NCBI RefSeq assembly: GCF_900166595.1
Contig: NZ_LT745762.1
Coordinates: 1-55,969, forward strand
Length of the DNA stretch: 55,969 nt
Direction of reading: 5' to 3'
Source of the DNA: Virgibacillus dokdonensis
Lineage (GTDB): Bacteria > Bacillota > Bacilli > Bacillales > Amphibacillaceae
This document shows positions 1 to 7,327 of this stretch, in pieces. The position numbers and the translations under genes were made by a program. Below the pieces are notes generated by a model. That model worked only from the letters and a program-made list of their open reading frames with translations. It was not told the origin of the DNA and did not search any database. Position 1 is the first letter of the stretch. Each line of letters starts with the position of its first letter.

Positions 1-113
1 ATTGGTGATTGGCTTGGAATACCATGTTTTTTCGCTAGCAATCCATAGCCCAAGGAATTTTCAAGATATTCTTTTACAATCATCAATTTAAATTCATAAC
101 TATATTTAGCCAT
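1..113 (-). CDS. IS3-family transposase OrfA, N-terminal part (truncated by window edge)
   Basis: The ATG at 113 opens an unbroken frame of 37 codons to the window edge, starting MAKYSYEFKLMIVKEYLE and continuing through LLAKKHGIP. This is the first helix-turn-helix of OrfA proteins of IS3/IS150 elements (the 'YSxEFKLxIVxEYL' opening followed by an 'A-K-xH-GI' recognition region). OrfA normally joins OrfB by programmed frameshift to make the DDE transposase; OrfB is outside the window. The family call is secure, but whether the element is intact is unknown. Confidence 0.75.
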   Translation of the reverse strand, partial: MAKYSYEFKLMIVKEYLENSLGYGLLAKKHGIPSQSP

Positions 114-164
114 ATAAAAACACCCCAAAAGTCAGATTTTCACTCTAACTTTTGGGGTGCGGCA
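1..164 (-). mobile_element. End of an IS3-family (IS150-type) insertion sequence
   Basis: The element is cut by the window edge. Read on the minus strand, it begins near 164 with TGCCGCACCCCAAAAGT, which has the TG start and CCCCAAAAGT core usual for IS150-type terminal repeats, and runs into the first transposase ORF. A perfect 12-bp inverted repeat (121-132 with 148-159, CACCCCAAAAGT / ACTTTTGGGGTG) lies between the tip and the start codon. It could fold in read-through RNA and limit transposase expression. No target-site duplication can be checked because only one end is visible. Confidence 0.75.
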
Positions 165-264
165 CCGGAAAGCAAATGACCTCTCCCTTTTTACATTGAT
201 ACCTACAATTTAGAAGAAAGCCATTAAATCTCTATAGCAACTTTCCTCTAAACCGTAAAATGGT

Positions 265-828
265 CTACTTTCCTATCGTGTAAAAAAAATCATGATAGTA
301 AGAAAGATAAAAATCTGCTTCTGCATGCGTATTTTGAAAACTGCACGTCTTCATTCCTAGCTCTTTCGCAGGTAACAAATCAAGTTCTCTGTCTCCTATC
401 GCCATATCGATACGGTGCTTTTGATGTAAATAAGCATAGGAAGCACTATCCGGCTTACGTGGAAATCCATCATCACTTGTAACCATATCATCAAAATAAG
501 ATGTCAAACCATGGTAGTCCAAGATGCGTTTCACGTTTTTATAATCCTTATGCGTCATAATGACATTGACATCTGCTGCCTGTAATACGCGCTCCAAACC
601 GTCGAAAGGTTTCACTTCCTCTGGTTGAATTTGATTAACAAGACGACGCACCTCTAATTCCTGGTCTTTCGTCATATGAAAATGTGCAATGGCATGAGAA
701 AAAGATTTTTTCAGTTGCGTATATATTTCCTCCTCTGTTGCTCCTTTTCCTATAACTTGCTGACAACATTTCGTATACATCGGATACGTATTTATCAGTG
801 TTCCGTCAAAATCCCATAATAAGTGCAT
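265..828 (-). CDS. HAD-superfamily hydrolase (phosphatase-like)
   Basis: A 187-residue cytosolic protein with the HAD motifs in order. Motif I, WDFDGTLINT, is at residues 5-14, where D7 would be the nucleophile and D9 the acid. Motif II is IMTHKD near 90, the motif III lysine is in RKPDSASY near 124, and motif IV is AIGDRELDLLPA near 143. The size and a small helical cap between motifs I and II fit subfamily IA (phosphoglycolate phosphatase-like); the substrate cannot be read from sequence. It is the last gene of a minus-strand run: the hydroxyacid dehydrogenase gene ends 64 bases upstream. The start ATG is the only one ahead of motif I. HAD-IA is secure, specificity unknown. Confidence 0.85.
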   Translation of the reverse strand: MHLLWDFDGTLINTYPMYTKCCQQVIGKGATEEEIYTQLKKSFSHAIAHFHMTKDQELEVRRLVNQIQPEEVKPFDGLERVLQAADVNVIMTHKDYKNVKRILDYHGLTSYFDDMVTSDDGFPRKPDSASYAYLHQKHRIDMAIGDRELDLLPAKELGMKTCSFQNTHAEADFYLSYYHDFFYTIGK

Positions 829-892
829 CTATTTTTCCTCATTTCTTCCTATAATGAAGCTATCTCCTATAAAGAAGATAGCTACCGATATT

Positions 893-1855
893 CTAATAGC
901 CTTTATCAAAATGAACGGCATTCACTTTAGGTGTTTTTCCTTGAAGATATTGCTGTAAGTTAGGTAGAAAAATGTCGTCTATAACACGTTCATCATAATA
1001 CTCCGTCGATCCAGCGGTATGAGGAGTTATAATCACATTTTCCATTTCCCAAAGCGGGCTGTCTTCTGGTAATGGTTCTTTAGCAAAAACATCTAAACCA
1101 GCCCCGGCTATTTCATTTGCTTGCAATGCTTTAATCAAATCCTCCTCATGAACAATAGCACCACGCCCAATATTTATCAGAAGAGCAGAATCTTTCATCT
1201 GTTCAAACTGCTTTCTTGCAAACATATGTCTCGTTTCTTCTGTTAATGGCAGTGTAATAACAATAATATCGCTCTCTGCAAGTACGTGATCTAGTTGTTC
1301 AGGCTTGTACATATCATCAACATACGCAGTAGGCTTCCCGGAATGACGCACCCCGAGCACTTTCATGCCAAATGCTTTAGCAATTTTAGCTGTTTCCTGA
1401 CCAATTGCTCCAGCACCGATAATACCGATCGTCTTGTGGTGTATTTCCTGATTCAAACGTGCATGATACCAAACTTTATCTTGTTGCTGCTTCACATACG
1501 TATGAATCTTTCGGGTAAGTCCCAATATAAGCGCAAAAATGGTTTCCGAAATTGGATAAGCATGCACACCATTAGCACTTGTGACGTGAACCCCTCTTTG
1601 CTCAAGCTCTGATAATGGTAGGTTATCAATGCCCGCACTCCATGTTTGCACCCACTGCAAATTCTTGTTTTCTTCAAATACAATGGATTCCATATCTTTT
1701 TTCCAATGCAACATGATTTCAGCTTCTTTTATATCGTCCTGCACGTCATCCAACGCTTTATTTGCAACAATTTTCCAATCTGGCAATGCCTGCTGAATTC
1801 TTTGCACATGTGCTTCTTTTACATCTACATTCATTACTAATGTCCGCTTAGCCAT
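893..1855 (-). CDS. D-2-hydroxyacid dehydrogenase (NAD(P)-dependent)
   Basis: About 320 residues, the usual length of the family that oxidises or reduces D-2-hydroxy acids (glycerate, phosphoglycerate or lactate-type substrates). The Rossmann fold shows GIIGAGAIGQETAKIA in mid-protein (GxGxxG). The catalytic Arg lies in LINIGRGAIV, the Glu in FAKEPLPEDSPLW and the His in IITPHTAGST. A GTG 24 bases upstream keeps the frame open, but AAAGGGAGG sits directly before the ATG at 1855, so that start is chosen. The neighbours are a HAD phosphatase downstream and a SLAP-domain gene upstream. The lack of an ACT domain argues against a complete SerA; a glyoxylate/hydroxypyruvate reductase or similar is possible. 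Confidence 0.88.
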   Translation of the reverse strand: MAKRTLVMNVDVKEAHVQRIQQALPDWKIVANKALDDVQDDIKEAEIMLHWKKDMESIVFEENKNLQWVQTWSAGIDNLPLSELEQRGVHVTSANGVHAYPISETIFALILGLTRKIHTYVKQQQDKVWYHARLNQEIHHKTIGIIGAGAIGQETAKIAKAFGMKVLGVRHSGKPTAYVDDMYKPEQLDHVLAESDIIVITLPLTEETRHMFARKQFEQMKDSALLINIGRGAIVHEEDLIKALQANEIAGAGLDVFAKEPLPEDSPLWEMENVIITPHTAGSTEYYDERVIDDIFLPNLQQYLQGKTPKVNAVHFDKGY

Positions 1856-1893
1856 CCTATCCTCCCTTTCTAAATACACGCTGGTTTTGCTCT

Positions 1894-1975
1894 TATTAGA
1901 AAAACATGGATTGTCGGCAAAGACTTATGGAAAAAGCTCGTCCAATCTATTTATGACAGTTTCCTATACTTTAAG
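1894..1975 (+). repeat. Repeat family A, degenerate copy
   Basis: Starts TTAGAAAAACATGG and continues with GTCG(G)CAAAGACTTATGG, matching the opening and hairpin region of family A. It ends near TTTCCTATACTTTAAG, a degraded form of the CTTTCCTATAGTGCAA tail. It lies between two minus-strand genes. Confidence 0.45.
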
Positions 1976-2073
1976 TCTTGGCGTTTAAATGCTTTTCCTA
2001 CAGTAGAAACCGAGATTTTAAATGTTGTTCCGTATTAGATCTTCCTTACACCCTCCTCCTAAATGAGTTGGCT

Positions 2074-2460
2074 TTATCGTTGGGAAAACATCTGTAATGT
2101 CCCTTTTTTAAAATTCGGTTCCTGTTGTACGGAGCTTTCAGGAAAAATAAATGTCCACGGCATGCTGCACTTGGCAGGAACGATTAATCGCTTATCAGAA
2201 AAAACTTCCGTGGCAATAAGCTTATTTGCTTCGTAATACGTTAATTTCCCTCCACAGAGAACCCAGTCCGTTTCCAAACCATTTTGAATGAGCACAGTTA
2301 CAAGCAAATCGTTACGATGATTACGCGCTTGGCTTAATATAAAAAACGATTGCCTCGATTCTTTCATTTCCTTTACTTGTTCAAAAACTTTTTCTATTTC
2401 TTCCCGATCTCTAGCATCGATTGTCTTTTCCCATGAAGCCTCAAAAAGTAAACGTTGCAT
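2074..2460 (-). CDS. SLAP-domain protein (Bacillus S-layer assembly-associated domain)
   Basis: A 128-residue protein beginning MQRLLFEASWEKTIDARDRE and ending in a conserved block around SMPWTFIFPES (residues 97-107). That opening and that block are how I recognise the stand-alone SLAP domain proteins of Bacillaceae, which share the domain with the accessory Sec S-layer assembly protein. No signal peptide or membrane segment is visible, so it is predicted cytosolic. The middle (residues 45-90) carries the 'LLVTVLIQNG' beta-rich part typical of the domain. The function of the single-domain form is not established. No S-layer or SecA2 genes are nearby, so the context adds nothing about its role. 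Confidence 0.65.
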   Translation of the reverse strand: MQRLLFEASWEKTIDARDREEIEKVFEQVKEMKESRQSFFILSQARNHRNDLLVTVLIQNGLETDWVLCGGKLTYYEANKLIATEVFSDKRLIVPAKCSMPWTFIFPESSVQQEPNFKKGTLQMFSQR

Positions 2461-2711
2461 CTTTTCACCTCGTCTATGCTTAGTATACCATCTGTCATCT
2501 TTCTTGTGTGCATATTCATCTATATCTCTACTACTCCTAAATAAAAAACTTTTCAGAAAAGATTAGCTTGATCAGAGATTTTTATACATTTCCGTCGTGT
2601 AAAAATAAAATAGTGGTACAAGCTACATACTATGAATACAATAGTATGGAAATATACATAGCTGTTTTCTCCATGATGCGCCATCCATTCATTTTAAAAG
2701 AAGGTGAACGA

Positions 2712-3338
2712 ATGAATTTCTTTAGCTATATCTTATTAGGAATTTCTCTCTCTGCGCCCGTTGGACCAATAAACGCGGCACAATTAAATAAAGGGATGAA
2801 TCACGGTTTTATCCATGCTTGGTTAGTTGGGCTCGGTGGAATGATTGGCGATCTAGTTTTTATGTTGCTCATTTACTTTGGCGTGGCGCAATTTTTAACG
2901 ACGCCACTCATGAAGACCTTCCTCTGGCTATTTGGTTTTTTCATTCTTGTTTATACCGGAATAGAAAGTATCGTCAGCGCAAAAAAATCATTACACATTC
3001 ATCGTTCTTCTCGACAAACATCAAAATTCAAATCATTTCGCGCAGGTTTTCTACTTGCTATTTCTAATCCGTTAAACATTATTTTCTGGCTAGGTATTTA
3101 CGGCGCTGTATTGGCAAAAACAAGTGATTTATACAGTAATTTCCAGCTGATTATATATAGTAGTGGTATTTTTCTTGGTATTCTTATTTGGGATTTGGTG
3201 ATGGCGAGTGTAGCTACTTCTTTTCGCAAATTTTTTCATGCAAAAGTGCAGTATATCATTACCGTTGGAGCTGGGATCATGCTTATCGGCTTTGGCGTCT
3301 ATTTCGGATACGAGGCTTTCCTGCTGTTAACAAAGTGA
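2712..3338 (+). CDS. LysE/RhtB-family amino acid exporter
   Basis: A 208-residue membrane protein with about six predicted helices. Its N-terminus, FSYILLGISLSAPVGPINAA, carries the LysE-family signature (A-P-x-G-P). The hydrophilic loop around residues 90-110 and the motif AISNPLNIIFW near 125 are also typical. The family exports amino acids or related metabolites across the cytoplasmic membrane. The frame is open back to 2568, but the ATG at 2712 follows AAAAGAAGGTG and begins exactly where family members begin, so the upstream 48 codons are rejected. Transcribed alone; the YqcI-type gene follows 93 bases later. Substrate unknown. Confidence 0.88.
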   Translation: MNFFSYILLGISLSAPVGPINAAQLNKGMNHGFIHAWLVGLGGMIGDLVFMLLIYFGVAQFLTTPLMKTFLWLFGFFILVYTGIESIVSAKKSLHIHRSSRQTSKFKSFRAGFLLAISNPLNIIFWLGIYGAVLAKTSDLYSNFQLIIYSSGIFLGILIWDLVMASVATSFRKFFHAKVQYIITVGAGIMLIGFGVYFGYEAFLLLTK

Positions 3339-3431
3339 TATTTTACTTAACTCCTAACTTCATCATGCGTATAGGCAAGCACCTAATATGCCCTTTTTTC
3401 ATACGTTACCACTAGAAAGGGGAAGTGAAAA

Positions 3432-4190
3432 ATGGGTGCATTATATGAGAAACACTCACTTGATGAGGAAATAACCAATTTGCCACTATGGAAACAGCAA
3501 GCCTATCAGACCTTCACCAGTATGCTTATAGATACGAATACGTACCCTTGCGTTCCTGCAAGACAAGGTTTTTTAGACAATCAGCTTCGTTTCTGCTTCG
3601 TATCCGATCCACGTGAAACGAGCGCTTCAGAAGAGCTAGCAACTGCATTAAAAACTTATGGCAATCATGCTAGAAGCTTTGGCAACTACACGTCATTGGC
3701 CGTGTTCTTTGAGACACCAGAGGATATGATTCGCAATTATTCCGTAGAAGATTATCGCAATTTGTTTTGGAATGCTTTGAATCAAGTTACTGCTTATGAT
3801 GAACAACCGTGGCCAGAAGCAATTCCACAAGAACCTGAACACCATGAGTGGGAATTTTGTTTTGCTGGCGAGCCTTACTTTGCTTTTTGTGCTACCCCTG
3901 CACATCGAAAAAGGAAAAGCCGCTATTTTCCTTATTTTATGATAGCATTTCAGCCACGCTGGGTATTCGAAAACCTGAATGGAAACACCACATTTGGGCG
4001 CAAAATGAAAAATATTATCCGCAAGCGTCTATTCCAGTATGACGGGATACCTGGCCACCCCGATTTAAAATGGTATGGCGAAGAGGATAACCATGAATGG
4101 AAACAATACTTCTTAAGTGACGATGATGAGAGTCCTAGCAAGTGTCCGTTTATGCGTATGAAAGAAAAAATGAGCTCGTTCTTACAATAG
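3432..4190 (+). CDS. YqcI/YcgG family protein
   Basis: A 252-residue soluble protein. I recognise the family from the cysteine-containing opening block (TYPCVPARQGF, about residues 37-47), the RFCFVSDPRE block, EWEFCFAGEPYFAFCATPAH in the middle and the C-terminal ending SKCPFMRMKEK. Four or more conserved Cys and several His could hold a metal or a redox centre, but I know of no characterised activity. AGGGGAAG lies upstream of the ATG. The gene follows the LysE exporter on the same strand with a 93-base gap and no terminator that I can see, so co-transcription is possible. The name is secure, function unknown. Confidence 0.82.
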   Translation: MGALYEKHSLDEEITNLPLWKQQAYQTFTSMLIDTNTYPCVPARQGFLDNQLRFCFVSDPRETSASEELATALKTYGNHARSFGNYTSLAVFFETPEDMIRNYSVEDYRNLFWNALNQVTAYDEQPWPEAIPQEPEHHEWEFCFAGEPYFAFCATPAHRKRKSRYFPYFMIAFQPRWVFENLNGNTTFGRKMKNIIRKRLFQYDGIPGHPDLKWYGEEDNHEWKQYFLSDDDESPSKCPFMRMKEKMSSFLQ

Positions 4191-4229
4191 AAGAAGGTAA
4201 TGAGAACACATGGATGGGACGCTCGCCAC

Positions 4230-5525
4230 CTATCCATGTTGTCTTGTAGAACGAGACAAGAAGGTAGCTAAAGCAATGAAACAAATAAAAACAAAGCTGA
4301 CGAAAAAACCAATTCTACTCGTTTTCTCCACCCATGTACCAGATACAGCTATGGTGATGAGTAGCATTCCAATGAGCGGCTTTATTTTTTGCCACCCTGT
4401 CTGTTTCTTTTGTTTTAAGAAAGTAGCTAATATAAACATCCAATTATAGAGTAACATTAACCCAGCAGCAGTCGTCACATATTCAAATAAGCGATCTGGT
4501 AACACAAGCGCAATAATAACGGATACCACCAACCCACCTGTCGTGCATAAAAATGCTGGCCAAGGCACATTCCATTTCCCATGATGCTGAAAAATAGAAG
4601 GGGCATGGTGGTCTTCTGCTAACGAAACTAAAATCGTGAGGACTGCAAATAGTGCTGCAACCATCGTAGAAAAGCCCGCAATAATGAAGACCCCGGTAAA
4701 AATATCTGTGACATAAGGAATGGAGAGTGGTTTAAGCGCTGTAATAAACGGACTTTCATCAGCATGGATCGTTTGCCATGATACAAGTACGAGAATGAGA
4801 CTAATGGATATAATATAAATAGCAGTGAGTGCGATCATCATTACCCTTCCAGCTTTGGGAGCCTCTTTCGGTTTTTTTAAATCAATAACTAGTAACCCCA
4901 TTACCTCCACACCACCGAACGCATAAAAAGCATAAATCAATGCATGCCAAACACCGGTTGGTCCTTCTGAAAATAGGTTTGTTTTGTTGAAGGAAGGGAT
5001 TAAACTTTCTCCTCCTGCAAATGTCACTAATAGAAACACCGCTACGAAAATAAACATAAGGATGGCAGCTGTTTTCATTATGCCAAATAAGCCTTCTATT
5101 TTTTCAAACCCTTTCATACCGGTTAAAATGACTAGTAACCCTAGCGCGCCATATATGGCACAAAGCAGCCATAAAGAAACATTGGGAAACCAGAATTGTG
5201 TAAATATCCCTAAGGCGATAAGTTGGCTACCCATAATTAGAATTTCTGAAAAAGCATACACCCACCCATTACTAAAACCTGCCCAACTGCCAAATGCTTT
5301 TTGAGAATAGTAGCGAAATGATCCTTTATTTGGATCATCCACCGACATACTCGCCAAAGAATCGTAGACGATAAACGTTCCTGCTGCCGCTAAGACAAAT
5401 GCCACTATAACCGCAGGACCACTGTTTTTAATCGCCATACTACTTCCAAGGAAAAAGCCTGTTCCAATGGTACATCCCACACCTAATAAAGACAGCTGCC
5501 ACCAGTTCATTTGCCCTTTTTTCAT
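4230..5525 (-). CDS. APC-family amino acid permease
   Basis: A 431-residue integral membrane protein with about 12 helices. The start MNWWQLSLLGVGCTIGTGFF carries the G-x-G-T-G-F substrate-loop motif of helix 1 in amino acid/polyamine/organocation transporters. The helix 6 region reads YAFYAFGGVEVMGLLV, again family-typical. It lies 5 bases downstream of the amidinohydrolase stop codon, clearly the same operon, so its substrate may be a guanidino compound or the amino acid released by that enzyme (inference). The start at 5525 is MKKGQMNWW. Its length is normal to slightly short (many members are 430-480). Family secure, substrate inferred only from its neighbour. Confidence 0.85.
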   Translation of the reverse strand: MKKGQMNWWQLSLLGVGCTIGTGFFLGSSMAIKNSGPAVIVAFVLAAAGTFIVYDSLASMSVDDPNKGSFRYYSQKAFGSWAGFSNGWVYAFSEILIMGSQLIALGIFTQFWFPNVSLWLLCAIYGALGLLVILTGMKGFEKIEGLFGIMKTAAILMFIFVAVFLLVTFAGGESLIPSFNKTNLFSEGPTGVWHALIYAFYAFGGVEVMGLLVIDLKKPKEAPKAGRVMMIALTAIYIISISLILVLVSWQTIHADESPFITALKPLSIPYVTDIFTGVFIIAGFSTMVAALFAVLTILVSLAEDHHAPSIFQHHGKWNVPWPAFLCTTGGLVVSVIIALVLPDRLFEYVTTAAGLMLLYNWMFILATFLKQKKQTGWQKIKPLIGMLLITIAVSGTWVEKTSRIGFFVSFVFICFIALATFLSRSTRQHG

Positions 5526-5530
5526 GTTGC

Positions 5531-6481
5531 TTATTTACGAACCAGAGGCAGCGTCATACAACGGATACCTCCGCCAGCTTTTTCTAATTCGGAAACGTCA
5601 ACTTCTATAAAGCGTTTATTCTTTAATTTGGGATGGGATTTTAACATTTGCTTATGTGCTTGTTTACTAATTAATAATGTATCTGGGTTTATATTAAGAA
5701 AGTTAATATCAGGTATCGTCTCATATTTGTCCAACCAATATACGTCAAACCCATGACGATGCAAAAACTTCTCTGTCATGTCATAGCCCTTTACACCTTC
5801 TTCATTGACAACTTGCACTGGCAAATAATACATATAGTTTTTAGCAATGACGACATCCTCTGCCGCCACATTACAATTCATATCTAAATGAAGCGTGTCT
5901 GCCCGTCTTGGCAAACTAATCAGTCCAATTTCTGTAAATCCTGCTTGAAAAATATGTCCCATCATTTGTTCCACACTCTCCAAGCTTGTACGCATACCAA
6001 TATTAATAAAAACAGCATTTGCATTTAGAATGAGGACATCTCCATATTCTAATGCCTTTACACCTTTCGTGACTCCTTTAGTAAAAGTTTCTGGAAACCA
6101 GTTTTCCAAAAGTTTATGAACGTGATCATATTCTGCTCGACGCATAAACGTCCCTGCGATCCCCGGGAGTATCGTGTTTCCAAATACACATGCCAAGTCA
6201 CGTACAAAAAAACGATTAATTAATTGCTCATTTAATTGCCTCGTGACCAGATCCAAGTACAAAGCATAATCAATTACCTGAACACCTTCCTGTTTCAAAA
6301 CAGATATAAGTGAATGATGATTTTCCATTGCTACATCCTGTTGAACTGGAGCATTCCATTGTACATTCTCTGCCACTTGTAGACTTGGAATACTTTGCAC
6401 GGAGGGAGAACAAACAAGCACTGTTTGTAATGCACCATGCTCTGACCAGCAGCTAGGTTGGTCTAATCGCACTATGAACAC
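5531..6481 (-). CDS. Guanidino-group amidinohydrolase (DDAH/arginine deiminase-like, YkgA type)
   Basis: A 316-residue enzyme of the pentein (amidinotransferase/arginine deiminase) fold. FVRDLACVFGN (about residues 92-102) gives the substrate-binding Asp. The catalytic His is in TLHLDMNCNV near 197, and the nucleophilic Cys is in GGGIRCMTLPLVRK at the very C-terminus, the same place as in ArcA ([14 protein letters not shown]). It is about 90 residues shorter than ArcA and lacks the inserted helical domain, so it is closer to dimethylarginine dimethylaminohydrolase-like proteins such as Bacillus YkgA. It probably hydrolyses a substituted guanidine to a ureido product or an amine; the exact substrate is unknown. 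First gene of a two-gene operon with the permease at 4230-5525. Confidence 0.82.
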   Translation of the reverse strand: MFIVRLDQPSCWSEHGALQTVLVCSPSVQSIPSLQVAENVQWNAPVQQDVAMENHHSLISVLKQEGVQVIDYALYLDLVTRQLNEQLINRFFVRDLACVFGNTILPGIAGTFMRRAEYDHVHKLLENWFPETFTKGVTKGVKALEYGDVLILNANAVFINIGMRTSLESVEQMMGHIFQAGFTEIGLISLPRRADTLHLDMNCNVAAEDVVIAKNYMYYLPVQVVNEEGVKGYDMTEKFLHRHGFDVYWLDKYETIPDINFLNINPDTLLISKQAHKQMLKSHPKLKNKRFIEVDVSELEKAGGGIRCMTLPLVRK

Positions 6482-6616
6482 CGCCCTTTTTGCGTTATGA
6501 TTATATGTTTGCCAATAAATAAAAGGTTATGTGTACGATAAAAAAATTTAAATACATGAAAATAAATAAACAGGAAAATCTATGAAGGAAAATACACAAT
6601 CAAGGAGGAATTCATT

Positions 6617-7240
6617 ATGCACAACATGAATCAGCAAGGTAACCAGCAACAACCTGGATCGATGCCAAATCAGCAAAACACCAATCATGGAGGTCATGAA
6701 TTATTTGATGCACATGAAATCATTGCGGGAATAATTAGTATGCTTGACCAATACCAAATGTATGATCAACATATACAAGACCCTGAGTTAAAAGAGATTT
6801 TACAACGACAAACCGCTTTCGTCACGCAAGCTTACAACACGATTGTGCAAACATTTCAAACCGGACAAGACCCCGCTGTGCCAACACAACAATATGAGAT
6901 GCAGCAAGATAATAATGTCGTTTATGGCATAACCCCTGGCCAACCAAAAAAACCGAACGCATCAATTAACGACTTATCTGATCAAGGTCTATCTGCTTAC
7001 ATGCTCGGAAATACAAAATCTTTAAGCTCACTACTTGCTATGACAGCTACGGAAATGACAAATCCTGTACTACGTCGCGTCATTGCAGATACCGTTCCAA
7101 ACTTTATCGAAATGAGCTATGAAATCTTTCTATATCAAAACAAACATGGCTACTATCAAGTCCCACAGCTAGCACCACAAGACATGCAGCATATGTTAAA
7201 CAGTTATACGATCGTGCAGCAAGATAATCAATTACATTAA
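6617..7240 (+). CDS. CotF-domain spore coat protein (YhcQ-like)
   Basis: A 207-residue protein with a Gln/Asn-rich N-terminal tail (residues 1-25, MNQQGNQQQPGS) followed by two copies of the ferritin-like helical CotF coat domain. The first is around 30-85 (HEIIAGIISMLDQYQMYDQH) and the second around 125-190 (SAYMLGNTKSLSSLLAMTATEM). Proteins of this type are outer or inner coat components made in the mother cell during sporulation. AAGGAGG precedes the ATG with ideal spacing. It stands alone on the plus strand between the minus-strand amidinohydrolase operon and the intron. No confident sigma-E or sigma-K promoter could be called in the 135 bases upstream. Confidence 0.85.
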   Translation: MHNMNQQGNQQQPGSMPNQQNTNHGGHELFDAHEIIAGIISMLDQYQMYDQHIQDPELKEILQRQTAFVTQAYNTIVQTFQTGQDPAVPTQQYEMQQDNNVVYGITPGQPKKPNASINDLSDQGLSAYMLGNTKSLSSLLAMTATEMTNPVLRRVIADTVPNFIEMSYEIFLYQNKHGYYQVPQLAPQDMQHMLNSYTIVQQDNQLH

Positions 7241-7261
7241 CAGCATATACAAATCATACTG

Positions 7262-7327
7262 ACGAAACTTCTGGGTGTCGCGAGCGAAATACGTGCGGGG
7301 CGAGCGAGGTCTCGACGAACTCGGGCG
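7262..7327. repeat. Short GAGCG-type 21-nt repeat array, interrupted by the intron 3' end
   Basis: GCGAGCGAAATACGTGCG, GCGAGCGAGGTCTCGACG and a partial GGGCGA follow one another about 21 bases apart. This is the same degenerate unit seen at 41664-41805. The array ends exactly at the intron 3' splice boundary, so it forms the 3' exon of intron copy 1. Confidence 0.55.
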
